Origin: Micromonospora siamensis
Lineage (GTDB): Bacteria > Actinomycetota > Actinomycetes > Mycobacteriales > Micromonosporaceae
NCBI RefSeq assembly: GCF_900090305.1
Contig: NZ_LT607751.1
Span: forward strand, 4,402,001-4,466,000
Direction of reading: 5' to 3'
DNA: 64,000 nucleotides
Made by a program: the position numbers and the translations under genes
In this document: positions 1 to 7,652 of the stretch, one piece after another
Numbering within the stretch: the first letter of the stretch is position 1
Layout of the letters: each line of letters opens with the position of its first letter
The notes under the pieces: generated by a model
The model's input: only the letters and a program-made list of their open reading frames with translations
What the model was told of the DNA's origin: nothing
Databases searched by the model: none

Positions 1-217
1 CCAGCACGTCCGGCTCGGCGCCGACGCGTACGGCCAGCTCTGCGCGTTCCTGCCCGCCCTCCTGGACGGCCTGCACCACACGCTGGTCGACGGGATCGGC
101 ACCGCCGCCGGTTCGGTCCGTGACACCGCCGGGCGGCTCCGCACCGCCGCCGACGGCTACCGCGCCACCGACGCCCGCGCCCAGCAACAGCTCGATCGGG
201 TACGGCAGCGGAGGTGA
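1..217 (+). CDS. EspC-like type VII secretion-associated protein, 3' end only
   Basis: Reading from base 2, an open frame with no stop runs in from outside the window and ends in TGA at 215-217, giving 71 residues. The fragment has the helical, Ala/Asp-rich look of WXG100/EspC-type proteins: a central DAYGQLCAFLP stretch, then a long amphipathic helix and a YRATD motif near the C-terminus. EspC-like proteins are small partners of ESX/T7SS substrates. The stop overlaps the GTG start of the next gene (GTGA), so the two are translationally coupled. Family assignment rests on the tail only; the N-terminus is not visible. Confidence 0.6.
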   Translation, partial: QHVRLGADAYGQLCAFLPALLDGLHHTLVDGIGTAAGSVRDTAGRLRTAADGYRATDARAQQQLDRVRQRR

Positions 218-1530
218 CCGCCAACCCGTTGGTCGCCACCGCCACGGACACCCCGCCGAGCGCCTGGGCGGGCGTGTGGATCTGCGAGGACATCGAACTC
301 ATCGCCCAGGGCGTACGCGACGGAAGCTGGATCGACACCAGCCTCGGGGTGGTCAGCGCTGGCCTCGACGCCCTGGCCTTCGTCTCCGACCCGGTCGGCG
401 CACTGCTGCAGTACGGCGTCGCCTGGCTGATCGAGCACGTCAAGCCGCTCAGCGAGGCCCTGGACTGGCTGGCCGGTGACCCGGCGCAGATCACCGCGTA
501 CGCCCAGACCTGGCGCAACACCTCCGCCGCCCTGCGCGAGGAGGCCGCCGAGCTGGCGCGGGCGGTCCGCGCCGACGTCGCCGGCTGGGGCGGCGCGGCC
601 GGTGCCGCCTACCGATCCTGGTCCGGTGAGCAGCAGCAGGCCGTGACCAGCCTCGCGGCCGGCGCGGATGCGATGGCCGCGATCACCGAGGGCGCCGCCG
701 GGCTGGTCGCCGCCGTCCGGCTGCTGGTCCGCGACGCCATCGCCACCTGCGTCTCCCGCCTCATCGTGTACGCGGGTGAACTCGTCGCCACGGTTGGGCT
801 GGCCACGCCGCTGGTGGTGGAGCAGGTCACCACGTTGGTGGCGTCGTGGGCGGCGCGGATCGCCCGGTTGCTGCGCGGGCTGTTGGCCAGCCTGCGGCGG
901 TTGCTGCCGCAGATGCGGCGACTCGCTGAGTTGATCGAGAAACTCAAGCACGCGTTGAACAGGTTGACTGGAATCAGTCCGACCGACCGGATGGGCAGAC
1001 GCCGGGACTGGGCGGATCCACGAGATCGGCCGTTGGAGCCCCGAACCCCTCCGGACTCCCGCCTTCCGGCGGGAGACCCCGTGTACTACACCGATCACTC
1101 GACCGTCGTCGGCTACGACGCAAAGACCCTGCGGAACATGGAGAAGTCACTCCCGCTCGCAGGCCACCATGACATCGTCGTGCACGGCACGAATCAAGGA
1201 TTCTTCGTTCCCGGTAAGGTCTCAGCCGAGGGGGCGGACATGGACGGTGACCCGACCAGCGCGGCACAGATTGCCGCCGCGCTCAGGGACAATCCCGCCT
1301 ATCACGGGGAACCGGTACGTCTCGTGTCCTGCTACTCCGGAGTCATAGACCCGAAGACACTCGATGCCGTGCCGCTCGGCCAACAACTCGCCGACGAACT
1401 CGGCGTATCGGTGATCGCCCCGACCAAGCGGGTGGGCACGGATCGCTGGGCTGCAGAACCAGAGCCTCCGGCCGTGGACGCCGGAGGCTCCTGGGTGATC
1501 TTCACCCCGCAACTGGGAGGACACCGATGA
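214..1530 (+). CDS. Type VII-type polymorphic effector with caspase-like C-terminal domain
   Basis: 438 aa, GTG start overlapping the stop of the EspC-like gene. Residues about 1-140 are helical and WXG-like, with a WGGAAGAAYRSW segment near residue 130. Residues 140-260 are long Ala/Leu/Arg helices. After a Pro/Arg-rich linker (about 265-295) comes a compact C-terminal domain holding a VVHG His-Gly motif and, about 50 residues later, a VRLVSCYSG Ser-Cys motif. It continues with a QQLADELGVSVIAPT element typical of cysteine-protease-like toxin tips (clan CD/CHAT-like fold). The His/Cys pair suggests a protease, but I infer this from motif layout alone. The next gene overlaps by ATGA and is the natural immunity candidate. 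Organisation matches a T7SS-exported toxin cassette. Confidence 0.6.
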   Translation: MTANPLVATATDTPPSAWAGVWICEDIELIAQGVRDGSWIDTSLGVVSAGLDALAFVSDPVGALLQYGVAWLIEHVKPLSEALDWLAGDPAQITAYAQTWRNTSAALREEAAELARAVRADVAGWGGAAGAAYRSWSGEQQQAVTSLAAGADAMAAITEGAAGLVAAVRLLVRDAIATCVSRLIVYAGELVATVGLATPLVVEQVTTLVASWAARIARLLRGLLASLRRLLPQMRRLAELIEKLKHALNRLTGISPTDRMGRRRDWADPRDRPLEPRTPPDSRLPAGDPVYYTDHSTVVGYDAKTLRNMEKSLPLAGHHDIVVHGTNQGFFVPGKVSAEGADMDGDPTSAAQIAAALRDNPAYHGEPVRLVSCYSGVIDPKTLDAVPLGQQLADELGVSVIAPTKRVGTDRWAAEPEPPAVDAGGSWVIFTPQLGGHR

Positions 1531-1940
1531 GGACCGTCGGCTTCTTTCGTGAGCTCGGGCCCGATCCGGCCGAAGTCTACGCAGAGAGCATCCACGACCA
1601 TCTTGGCGCTGCCCCACTGCCGGACACGCCTCGAGTGGTCCAGTACCTGCGCGAGGGTCACGGTCTCATCGATGTCATGGGCGCGGAGCCGGACGTCCTC
1701 GGCAGCGATCGACGTCTCGTCGGTGGCGCGTCGGTAATGACGGACGGTGAGTGGATCTGGCGCGACGACTTGAGCTTCTACCTGGCCACCTACCAGGTGT
1801 CGCTTTCTCGGGAATTCGTCGAGTCGGTGCGGGCCAACCATTATCAGGTCCCGCAGCTCCAGATCGACGAACTCCGGGCCGCAAGCAGAGAGGCGATGCG
1901 CATCCTCGGCTATCACCGGCCGCCGGCACCCACCCTCTGA
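1527..1940 (+). CDS. Putative immunity protein of the upstream effector
   Basis: 137 aa, ATG start within an ATGA overlap with the effector stop. Acidic, soluble protein without signal or membrane segment. It has a GGASVMTDGEWIWRDDLSFY block resembling small actinobacterial proteins found beside polymorphic toxins. I do not recognise a named family. Position, tight coupling and cytoplasmic character make an immunity role the best guess. It could also be a chaperone or a simple hypothetical protein. Confidence 0.55.
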   Translation: MRTVGFFRELGPDPAEVYAESIHDHLGAAPLPDTPRVVQYLREGHGLIDVMGAEPDVLGSDRRLVGGASVMTDGEWIWRDDLSFYLATYQVSLSREFVESVRANHYQVPQLQIDELRAASREAMRILGYHRPPAPTL

Positions 1941-2018
1941 CCCTCCTTTTCCTTCAGCCGACATTGCCAGACGACTATCTGCTGCTCCAGAACTTCGCCG
2001 ACGTCGGGGGTTGAGGAC

Positions 2019-2249
2019 ATGGGGATGATGGTGGCGGCCCGGCGCATCGACGCCGCGGTCGACGAGGTGCGGTACGAGTTCGGCTTCGAGGACAGGTTCG
2101 ACCGGATCCTCCGCATCGATCCGAACACTCTGGCTGCGACCGTCGAGGACGGGGACTTCAACTCAGCCGCGAGCGCCATCACCGCAAAGATCGTCAGGGT
2201 GTGGCGTTCCAGCGGCGAGTTCCCGGCGCGAGTACTGTTCGCAAGCTGA
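2019..2249 (+). CDS. Small hypothetical protein, possibly a gene remnant
   Basis: 76 aa, ATG preceded by GTTGAGGAC as a weak ribosome site. It lies in the same frame as the preceding gene, separated by its stop and 78 bp. The sequence (RYEFGFEDRFDRILRID ... RVLFAS) looks like the C-terminal part of a small toxin-immunity-like protein. A different frame just upstream encodes a plausible protein-like tail (residues LPDDYLLLQNFADVGG, ending near 2014). The locus may therefore be a decayed or frameshifted immunity gene rather than a complete 76-aa protein. Function unknown. Confidence 0.4.
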   Translation: MGMMVAARRIDAAVDEVRYEFGFEDRFDRILRIDPNTLAATVEDGDFNSAASAITAKIVRVWRSSGEFPARVLFAS

Positions 2250-2305
2250 GCGGTCACGTTCGCCCAACCCTTGAGGCCGCCCGGCCCGCCCGGCAGACTG
2301 GCCCG

Positions 2306-3076
2306 ATGACGCGAGGCATCGCCCTGGTCCGCCGCCCCGGCCACCGCCTGGCCGAAGGACTGGTCACCCACATCGAACGCACCGACGTGGACATCGCGCG
2401 AGCCCGCCAGCAGCACGAGGCGTACCGCACGGCGCTCGCCGACGCCGGCTGGCAGGTGCACGAGGTGGACCCGGCCGACCAGTGCCCCGACGCGGTGTTC
2501 GTCGAGGACACCGTCGTGGTCTGCGACGGCCTGGCCGTGGTCACCCGGCCGGGCGCCCCGGAACGCCGCCCGGAGATCGCCGGCGCGGAGAAGGCGGTAC
2601 GCGAGGCCGGGCTCGACGTCGTCCGGATCGAGGCGCCGGGAACGCTGGACGGTGGCGACGTGCTCCAGGTCGGCGACACGGTGTACGTGGGCCTGGGCGG
2701 CCGCACCAACGACGAGGGCGTCGCCCAGCTCGCCGCCCACCTGGCGTCCCGCGGCCGCACGGTGGTGCCGGTCCCGCTGCGCGAAGTACTGCACCTCAAG
2801 TCGGCCGTGACGGCCCTTTCGGACGGCACTCTGCTCGCGCTGCCCGACCTGTTCGACACGGGCGCGCTGGGGCGGCCGGTGCGCGCGATCGACGAGGAGG
2901 CCGGCTGTCACGTCGTACCGCTGGGTGGTGATCTTGTGCTGTTGGCGGCGTCGGCGCCGCGGACCGCGGCGCTCGTGGCCGACCTGGGCTTCACGCCGGT
3001 CGTCGTCGACATCAGCGAGTACGAGAAGCTGGAAGGCTGCGTCACCTGCCTGAGCGTGCTGATCCCGCGCGCCTGA
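2306..3076 (+). CDS. ddaH: N(G),N(G)-dimethylarginine dimethylaminohydrolase
   Basis: 256 aa, the usual length for DDAH, which hydrolyses methylated arginines to citrulline and methylamine. Start chosen at the ATG at 2306 because the family begins here; the frame is open further upstream without homology. Visible family features are FVEDTVV (about 65), LDGGDVLQ (about 112), the active-site His in HLKSAVT and the catalytic Cys at about 248 in the C-terminal TCLS motif. It belongs to the amidinotransferase superfamily and is cytoplasmic. It stands alone between the toxin locus and the CBS/permease pair, with no obvious operon partner. Confidence 0.9.
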   Translation: MTRGIALVRRPGHRLAEGLVTHIERTDVDIARARQQHEAYRTALADAGWQVHEVDPADQCPDAVFVEDTVVVCDGLAVVTRPGAPERRPEIAGAEKAVREAGLDVVRIEAPGTLDGGDVLQVGDTVYVGLGGRTNDEGVAQLAAHLASRGRTVVPVPLREVLHLKSAVTALSDGTLLALPDLFDTGALGRPVRAIDEEAGCHVVPLGGDLVLLAASAPRTAALVADLGFTPVVVDISEYEKLEGCVTCLSVLIPRA

Positions 3077-3151
3077 GTCCCGACGCCTAGGGTGGTCGGT
3101 GGGTGCCGGCGCACGGCCGGCGCCGACCCGACCATGCGTGCAGGAGTGCCG

Positions 3152-3601
3152 GTGCGAGCGCGAGACCTTGCGGTGCCCTTCCCCACCATCTCCCGAACCG
3201 ATCCGGTGCTGGAGGCGGCCCGACTGCTGGCCGCCAACAACCTGCCCGGGTTGATCGTGGTGGACGACGCCGGGCGGCCGGTGACGGTCCTGGGCGGCAC
3301 GCAGGTGCTACGCCTGGTGATCCCCGGCTACTGCCGGGAGGATCCGGCGCTGGCCCGGATGATCGACGAGCCGTCGGCGGATGTCTTCCTGCGCGGCGCG
3401 GAGGGGCGGACGGTGGCAGACCTGCTGCCGCAGGAGCGGGTGGAGCCGCCGGTGGTCGAGCCGCAGGCAACCGTGCTGGAGGTGGCCGCGGTGATGGCCC
3501 AGAAGCGCATTCCGCTGGTGGCGGTCGCCGACCGGGGCGGGCCGATGATCGGCGGGATCACCCTGGACGCGCTGCTCGACCGGATGCTGGGGACCGCGTG
3601 A
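3152..3601 (+). CDS. CBS-domain protein
   Basis: 149 aa from GTG 3152, which has GCAGGAG five bases upstream; an in-frame ATG at 3134 would add six residues. The protein is essentially two CBS repeats: ARDLAVPFPTISRTDPVLEAA to about residue 65, then TVADLLPQ...EPQATVLEVAAVM to the end. CBS pairs bind adenosyl nucleotides and regulate partners. The stop overlaps the GTG of the downstream permease (GTGA). The pair is thus a coupled operon in which the CBS protein probably senses nucleotides to gate the transporter. That role is inferred from context. Confidence 0.85.
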   Translation: MRARDLAVPFPTISRTDPVLEAARLLAANNLPGLIVVDDAGRPVTVLGGTQVLRLVIPGYCREDPALARMIDEPSADVFLRGAEGRTVADLLPQERVEPPVVEPQATVLEVAAVMAQKRIPLVAVADRGGPMIGGITLDALLDRMLGTA

Positions 3602-4896
3602 GCGCCGTCGCATGGGCCGCCGTAGCGGTCTTCACCGTCGCGTACATCCTGATCGCCACCGAGAAGATCCACCGGGTGGCCGCCGCGCTCGGTGGCGCGG
3701 CGGTGATGTTCCTGATCGGGGCGACCGACACCGGGCACGCGTTCTTCTCCGAAGAGGCGGGCATCGACTGGAACGTCATCTTTCTGCTGGTCGGCATGAT
3801 GTTGATCGTCGCCGTGCTGAAACGGACCGGTGCGTTCGAGTACGTGGCGGTCTGGGCGTCGAAGCGGGCCCGGGGCCGGCCGTTCCGGGTGATGGTCATT
3901 CTGGTGCTGATCACGGCGGTGGCCTCGGCCGCGCTGGACAACGTCACCACGGTGCTGTTGATCGCGCCGGTGACGTTCCTGGTGTGTGAGCGCCTCGGGG
4001 TGCCGGCGGTGCCGTTCCTGATCGCCGAGGCGATGGCGTCGAACATCGGCGGCACGTCGACCCTGGTGGGCGACCCGCCGAACATCATCATCGGCAGCCG
4101 GGGCGGCCTGTCGTACAACGACTTCCTGATCCACCTCGCACCCTTTGTGGTGTTGCTGTTGGTGGTGTTCCTCGGGATGTGCCGGGTGCTGTTCCGCGAC
4201 GCCTTCCGTTACGACCCGGCCCGCGCGGCCGAGATCGCGAAGCTCCGCGAAGGCGACGCGATCCGGGACCGGCGGCTGCTGGTGCTCGGGCTGGCCGTGC
4301 TCGCGGCGGTCACCGCGGCGTTCGTCCTGCACACCACCCTGCACCTGGAGCCGGCGGTGGTCGCCCTGCTCGGCGGCCTGCTGCTGCTCGCGCTGTCCCG
4401 CCTCGACGCCGGGGAGATCAGCCGGGACGTCGAGTGGCCCACCCTGGTCTTCTTCGCCGGCCTGTTCATCATGGTCGGCGCGCTGGTGAACACCGGCGTC
4501 GTCGAGCAGATCTCCCGGGCCGCCATCGACGCCACCGAGGGACGACTGCTGCCCGCGACGATGGTGCTGCTGTGGGGATCCGCCGTGCTCTCCGCGATCG
4601 TCGACAACATCCCGTACGTCGCCACCATGAGCCCCGTCGTCGCCGACCTCGTTCACGCCCAGGGCGGCACCGGCCAGTCCCGGGTGCTCTGGTGGGCCCT
4701 GGCGCTCGGCGCCGACCTGGGCGGCAACGCCACCGCGGTCGGCGCCTCGGCCAACGTCGTCGTCCTCGGCCTGGCCGAGCGGGCCGGACAGCGGATCACG
4801 TTCTGGCAGTTCACCCGCTACGGGCTGCTGGTCACCCTGGTCACCGTCGGGCTGGCCGTGCCGTACCTGTGGTTGCGCTACTTCGCGCTGGCCTGA
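3598..4896 (+). CDS. NhaD/ArsB-type (IT superfamily) membrane permease
   Basis: 432 aa, GTG start coupled to the CBS gene. About 11-12 hydrophobic segments. Characteristic motifs of the ion-transporter superfamily are present: WNVIFLLVGMM, the ALDNVTTVLLIAPV helix, SNIGGTSTLVGDPPNI with its repeat-like counterpart near the C-terminus (LGGNATAVGASANVV), and AIVDNIPYV. Such proteins carry Na+/H+ exchange, arsenite or carboxylates; no arsenic genes are nearby. With a CBS partner and a convergent CPA1 antiporter, cation/proton homeostasis is the likeliest role. The 3' end overlaps the end of the convergent antiporter gene by 19 bp. Confidence 0.85.
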   Translation: MSAVAWAAVAVFTVAYILIATEKIHRVAAALGGAAVMFLIGATDTGHAFFSEEAGIDWNVIFLLVGMMLIVAVLKRTGAFEYVAVWASKRARGRPFRVMVILVLITAVASAALDNVTTVLLIAPVTFLVCERLGVPAVPFLIAEAMASNIGGTSTLVGDPPNIIIGSRGGLSYNDFLIHLAPFVVLLLVVFLGMCRVLFRDAFRYDPARAAEIAKLREGDAIRDRRLLVLGLAVLAAVTAAFVLHTTLHLEPAVVALLGGLLLLALSRLDAGEISRDVEWPTLVFFAGLFIMVGALVNTGVVEQISRAAIDATEGRLLPATMVLLWGSAVLSAIVDNIPYVATMSPVVADLVHAQGGTGQSRVLWWALALGADLGGNATAVGASANVVVLGLAERAGQRITFWQFTRYGLLVTLVTVGLAVPYLWLRYFALA

Positions 4897-6185
4897 CCGT
4901 CATCGGCGTCGTCGCCGGTGGGTGCGGCGACCGGCTCGGCCCGGTCCCGCCCGGTGCGCTGTCCGGGCAGGGTGCCGGACCGGGCGGCCCGCCGGATCCG
5001 GTGCAGCGTGCCGTGCCAGTTGGGCACCTCGCGGCTCTCGTCGAAGGCCCGGGCCACGACCACGTCGGTGGAGGAGTGCGCCAGGATCGACAGGACGATG
5101 GTCAGCGCCACCAGGTGGAACACCTCGTCCCCGGCGGCGATCCCGGACTCGAGCACGAGCAGGCCGTAGACCACGGAGGCGAAGCCCTTCGGACCGAACC
5201 ACATGGCGGCGGCCTGCTCGCGCATGCTCAGCCCGGAGCGCAGGAAGGAGATCCACAGCGCGATCGGCCGGGCGACCACGATCGCCAGCACGGCGAAGAC
5301 CCAGCCGGTCCAGGAGATGTCGTCGAGGAACTCGACCGAGATCAGCGCGCCGAACACCAGCAGCGCGGCCAGCTTGAGCAGCTCGGCGACGTTCTCCCCG
5401 AAGTGCTCGAACGCGGCCCGCTCGCGGGGGCCGAAGGTGGCCACGGTGATCCCGGCGGCGAACGCGGCGAGGAACAGGTTGCCGTGGGTGGCCTTGGCCA
5501 GCGCCAGCACCAGCAGCCCGATCGCCACCCCGTTGAGCGGCGCGTACGCGGCCGAGGCGGCGAACCAGCGGGTCCGTTCCAGCGCGATCGCCGCCAGCGG
5601 CACCAGCACGCCGATGGCCAACCCCACGGCCAGCTCGGTGGCCAGCTCCCCCAGGTGCAGGTCGTCGGAGCCGGCCGCGACGGCCAGCAGCACCACCACG
5701 AACGGCAGGGCGAGGCCGTCGTTGACGCCCGACTCGACGTTCAGCAGGTGGCGTAGCCGGGCGGGCACCTTGTCGTTGCCGACCAGCGCGGCGGCGAAGA
5801 CCGGGTCGGTGGGGGCGAGGATCGCCCCGATCAGCAGCGCCTCCGGCCAGTCCAGCCCGGCGACGTAGTGGGCCAGCACCGCGGTGACCAGCAGGGTCAG
5901 CGGCAGTCCCCAGCCGAGCGCCCGGCCGGGCAGCCGCCACGCGCTGCGCAGGTCGGGCCAGCCGACCCGCATGCCGTCGGTGAAGAGCACCGCGAACAAC
6001 GCCAGCTCGGCCAGCTGCGCCACGATCGGGGTGTCGGCCTCGAGGTGCAGCACCCCGGTGGTGTCCTCGCCGAGCAGGAATCCGGCCAGCAGGAACAACG
6101 CGGCGGTGGAGAGGATCGTCCGGTGGGCCAGCGCCGACACGAGCACGGCGGCGAGCAGGACGACGGCGAAGCAGAGCAGCAGCAC
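4878..6185 (-). CDS. CPA1-family cation:proton antiporter
   Basis: 435 aa. I start at GTG 6185, which follows GGAGG by five bases and begins directly with the first membrane helix (LLLCFAVVLLAAVLVSALA). The frame remains open for 19 more codons upstream but these are hydrophilic. Family motifs are LLAGFLLGEDTTG, LIGAILAPTDPVFAAALV (helix V-type TDP) and NVESGVNDGLALP with the conserved ND-Asp pair of Na+/H+ exchangers. About 12 membrane segments, then a short basic cytosolic tail. Convergent with and overlapping the NhaD-like permease gene. Monocistronic. Confidence 0.9.
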   Translation of the reverse strand: MLLLCFAVVLLAAVLVSALAHRTILSTAALFLLAGFLLGEDTTGVLHLEADTPIVAQLAELALFAVLFTDGMRVGWPDLRSAWRLPGRALGWGLPLTLLVTAVLAHYVAGLDWPEALLIGAILAPTDPVFAAALVGNDKVPARLRHLLNVESGVNDGLALPFVVVLLAVAAGSDDLHLGELATELAVGLAIGVLVPLAAIALERTRWFAASAAYAPLNGVAIGLLVLALAKATHGNLFLAAFAAGITVATFGPRERAAFEHFGENVAELLKLAALLVFGALISVEFLDDISWTGWVFAVLAIVVARPIALWISFLRSGLSMREQAAAMWFGPKGFASVVYGLLVLESGIAAGDEVFHLVALTIVLSILAHSSTDVVVARAFDESREVPNWHGTLHRIRRAARSGTLPGQRTGRDRAEPVAAPTGDDADDGQASAK

Positions 6186-6615
6186 GGGGACCTCCGGAGG
6201 GCACGGTTCATCGGCTGCCGACCAGACTTCCCGGCGCTCCACGGACCGCGCTGATCCTAACGGCCGCGCGAGACCGTCGCCGGGCGGCCGGAGTCGAGCC
6301 AGGGGTGGCCGTCGCGACCGCGACCGATTCGTCCGTTGGTGCGAGGCGCGCGGATCGCATACCCGTTACATCAGCAACCAGGGCCACCGAACGGCCGAGA
6401 ACGCGTCACGCGCCGGTTACGGGCAGGACTGTTATTTGGTCACAGCGACCGTTCAGCATTGACGGCCGCTTCCTGCCGGGACCATTGTCGAATCATTAGA
6501 GCCGGCCAATTCCGCCGAGCCGCATTCTCTCGTTCGCATTGCGAAGGCCTCTTCTTCGCCGTGCGGAGCAACGCTGCCGAAAGACTGTCCTCAACGGTCA
6601 CGGAAGGGCGTCGTC
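6186..6615 (+). other. Intergenic region upstream of the peptide importer operon
   Basis: 430 bp between divergent genes, clearly less GC-rich towards its right end, which fits promoter DNA for the importer operon. I find no convincing gene in it. A small inverted repeat, GCGAAG at 6541-6546 with CTTCGC at 6554-6559, lies 55 bp upstream of the operon start and could be a regulator site or leader hairpin. No clear -35/-10 pair can be assigned by eye. Confidence 0.5.
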
Positions 6616-7584
6616 ATGACTGTCGGACCGGTCACGCCATCGACTGAAACGCAATCCGGGGACGAGCCCGCCGCCGTCGAGGGCCGTTCCCTGGGCAGGA
6701 TCGCCTGGGCCCGGCTCAGACGGGACCGGGTGGCGCTCGGCGGCGGGATCACCGTGCTGCTGCTGGTCCTGGTGGCGGTCTTCGCGCCGCTGATCAACAA
6801 GGTGTTCGGCCACCCGGTCAACGAGTACCACCAGGACCGCATCGATCCGAACCTCGGTGGAATTCCACCGGTGGGAACGTGGGGCGGAATCAGCTCCGAA
6901 TTTCTGCTCGGCGTCCAGCCGGTCACCGGTCGGGACCTGTTCAGCCAGATCCTCTACGGCGCGCAGACGTCACTGCTGATCGCCTTCGCCGCGACCCTGC
7001 TGGCGGTGGCCATCGGCATCGTCGTCGGCGTCAGTGCCGGGTTCTTCGGCGGCTGGCTCGACTCGCTGTTCAGCCGATTCATGGACCTGATCCTGGCGTT
7101 TCCGCTGATCCTCTTCGCGATCGCGCTGATCTCGGTGCTGCCCCCGACCCGGGCCTTCCGGACGGCCGTGATGATCGTGGTGATCGGCGGCTTCAGTTGG
7201 CCCTACATCGGCCGCATCGTGCGCGGGCAGACCCTGTCCCTGCGGGAGCGGGAGTTCGTCGAATCGGCCCGCAGCATCGGAGCCGGCAACGTCCGGATCA
7301 TCGTCAAGGAACTGCTGCCCAACCTGGCCGCGCCGATCCTGGTCTACGCCACGCTGATCATTCCGACCAACATCCTGTTCGAGGCCGCGCTGTCCTTCCT
7401 CGGTGTCGGTGTCCCGCCGCCCACGCCGTCCTGGGGCCGGCTGCTCTCCGACGCGGTCCAGTACTACGAGTACGACCCGACGTACATGGTCGTGCCGGGC
7501 ATGGCGATCTTCATCACCGTGCTGGCGTTCAACCTCTTCGGCGACGGGCTGCGCGACGCGCTCGACCCGAAGGCCGGCCGCTGA
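6616..7584 (+). CDS. dppC: Peptide ABC transporter permease, DppC/OppC type
   Basis: 322 aa, ATG preceded by GGAAGGG. Starts with an OppC N-terminal segment (residues 30-60, one membrane helix after LGRIAWARLRRDRVALGG). A BPD_transp_1 core with five further helices follows. The EAA-type loop is visible as EFVESARSIGAGNVRIIVKELLPN around residue 215. It forms the translocation pore with the DppB-type subunit encoded at 9524. First gene of a five-gene operon; unusually, the binding-protein gene lies between the two permease genes. Confidence 0.9.
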   Translation: MTVGPVTPSTETQSGDEPAAVEGRSLGRIAWARLRRDRVALGGGITVLLLVLVAVFAPLINKVFGHPVNEYHQDRIDPNLGGIPPVGTWGGISSEFLLGVQPVTGRDLFSQILYGAQTSLLIAFAATLLAVAIGIVVGVSAGFFGGWLDSLFSRFMDLILAFPLILFAIALISVLPPTRAFRTAVMIVVIGGFSWPYIGRIVRGQTLSLREREFVESARSIGAGNVRIIVKELLPNLAAPILVYATLIIPTNILFEAALSFLGVGVPPPTPSWGRLLSDAVQYYEYDPTYMVVPGMAIFITVLAFNLFGDGLRDALDPKAGR

Positions 7585-7652
7585 CCGGCCCCACTCTCTT
7601 CGCCCGGGCATCCCCGGACGGCTCGCCACAAGCTCGCCTCAAGGAGGAACCA

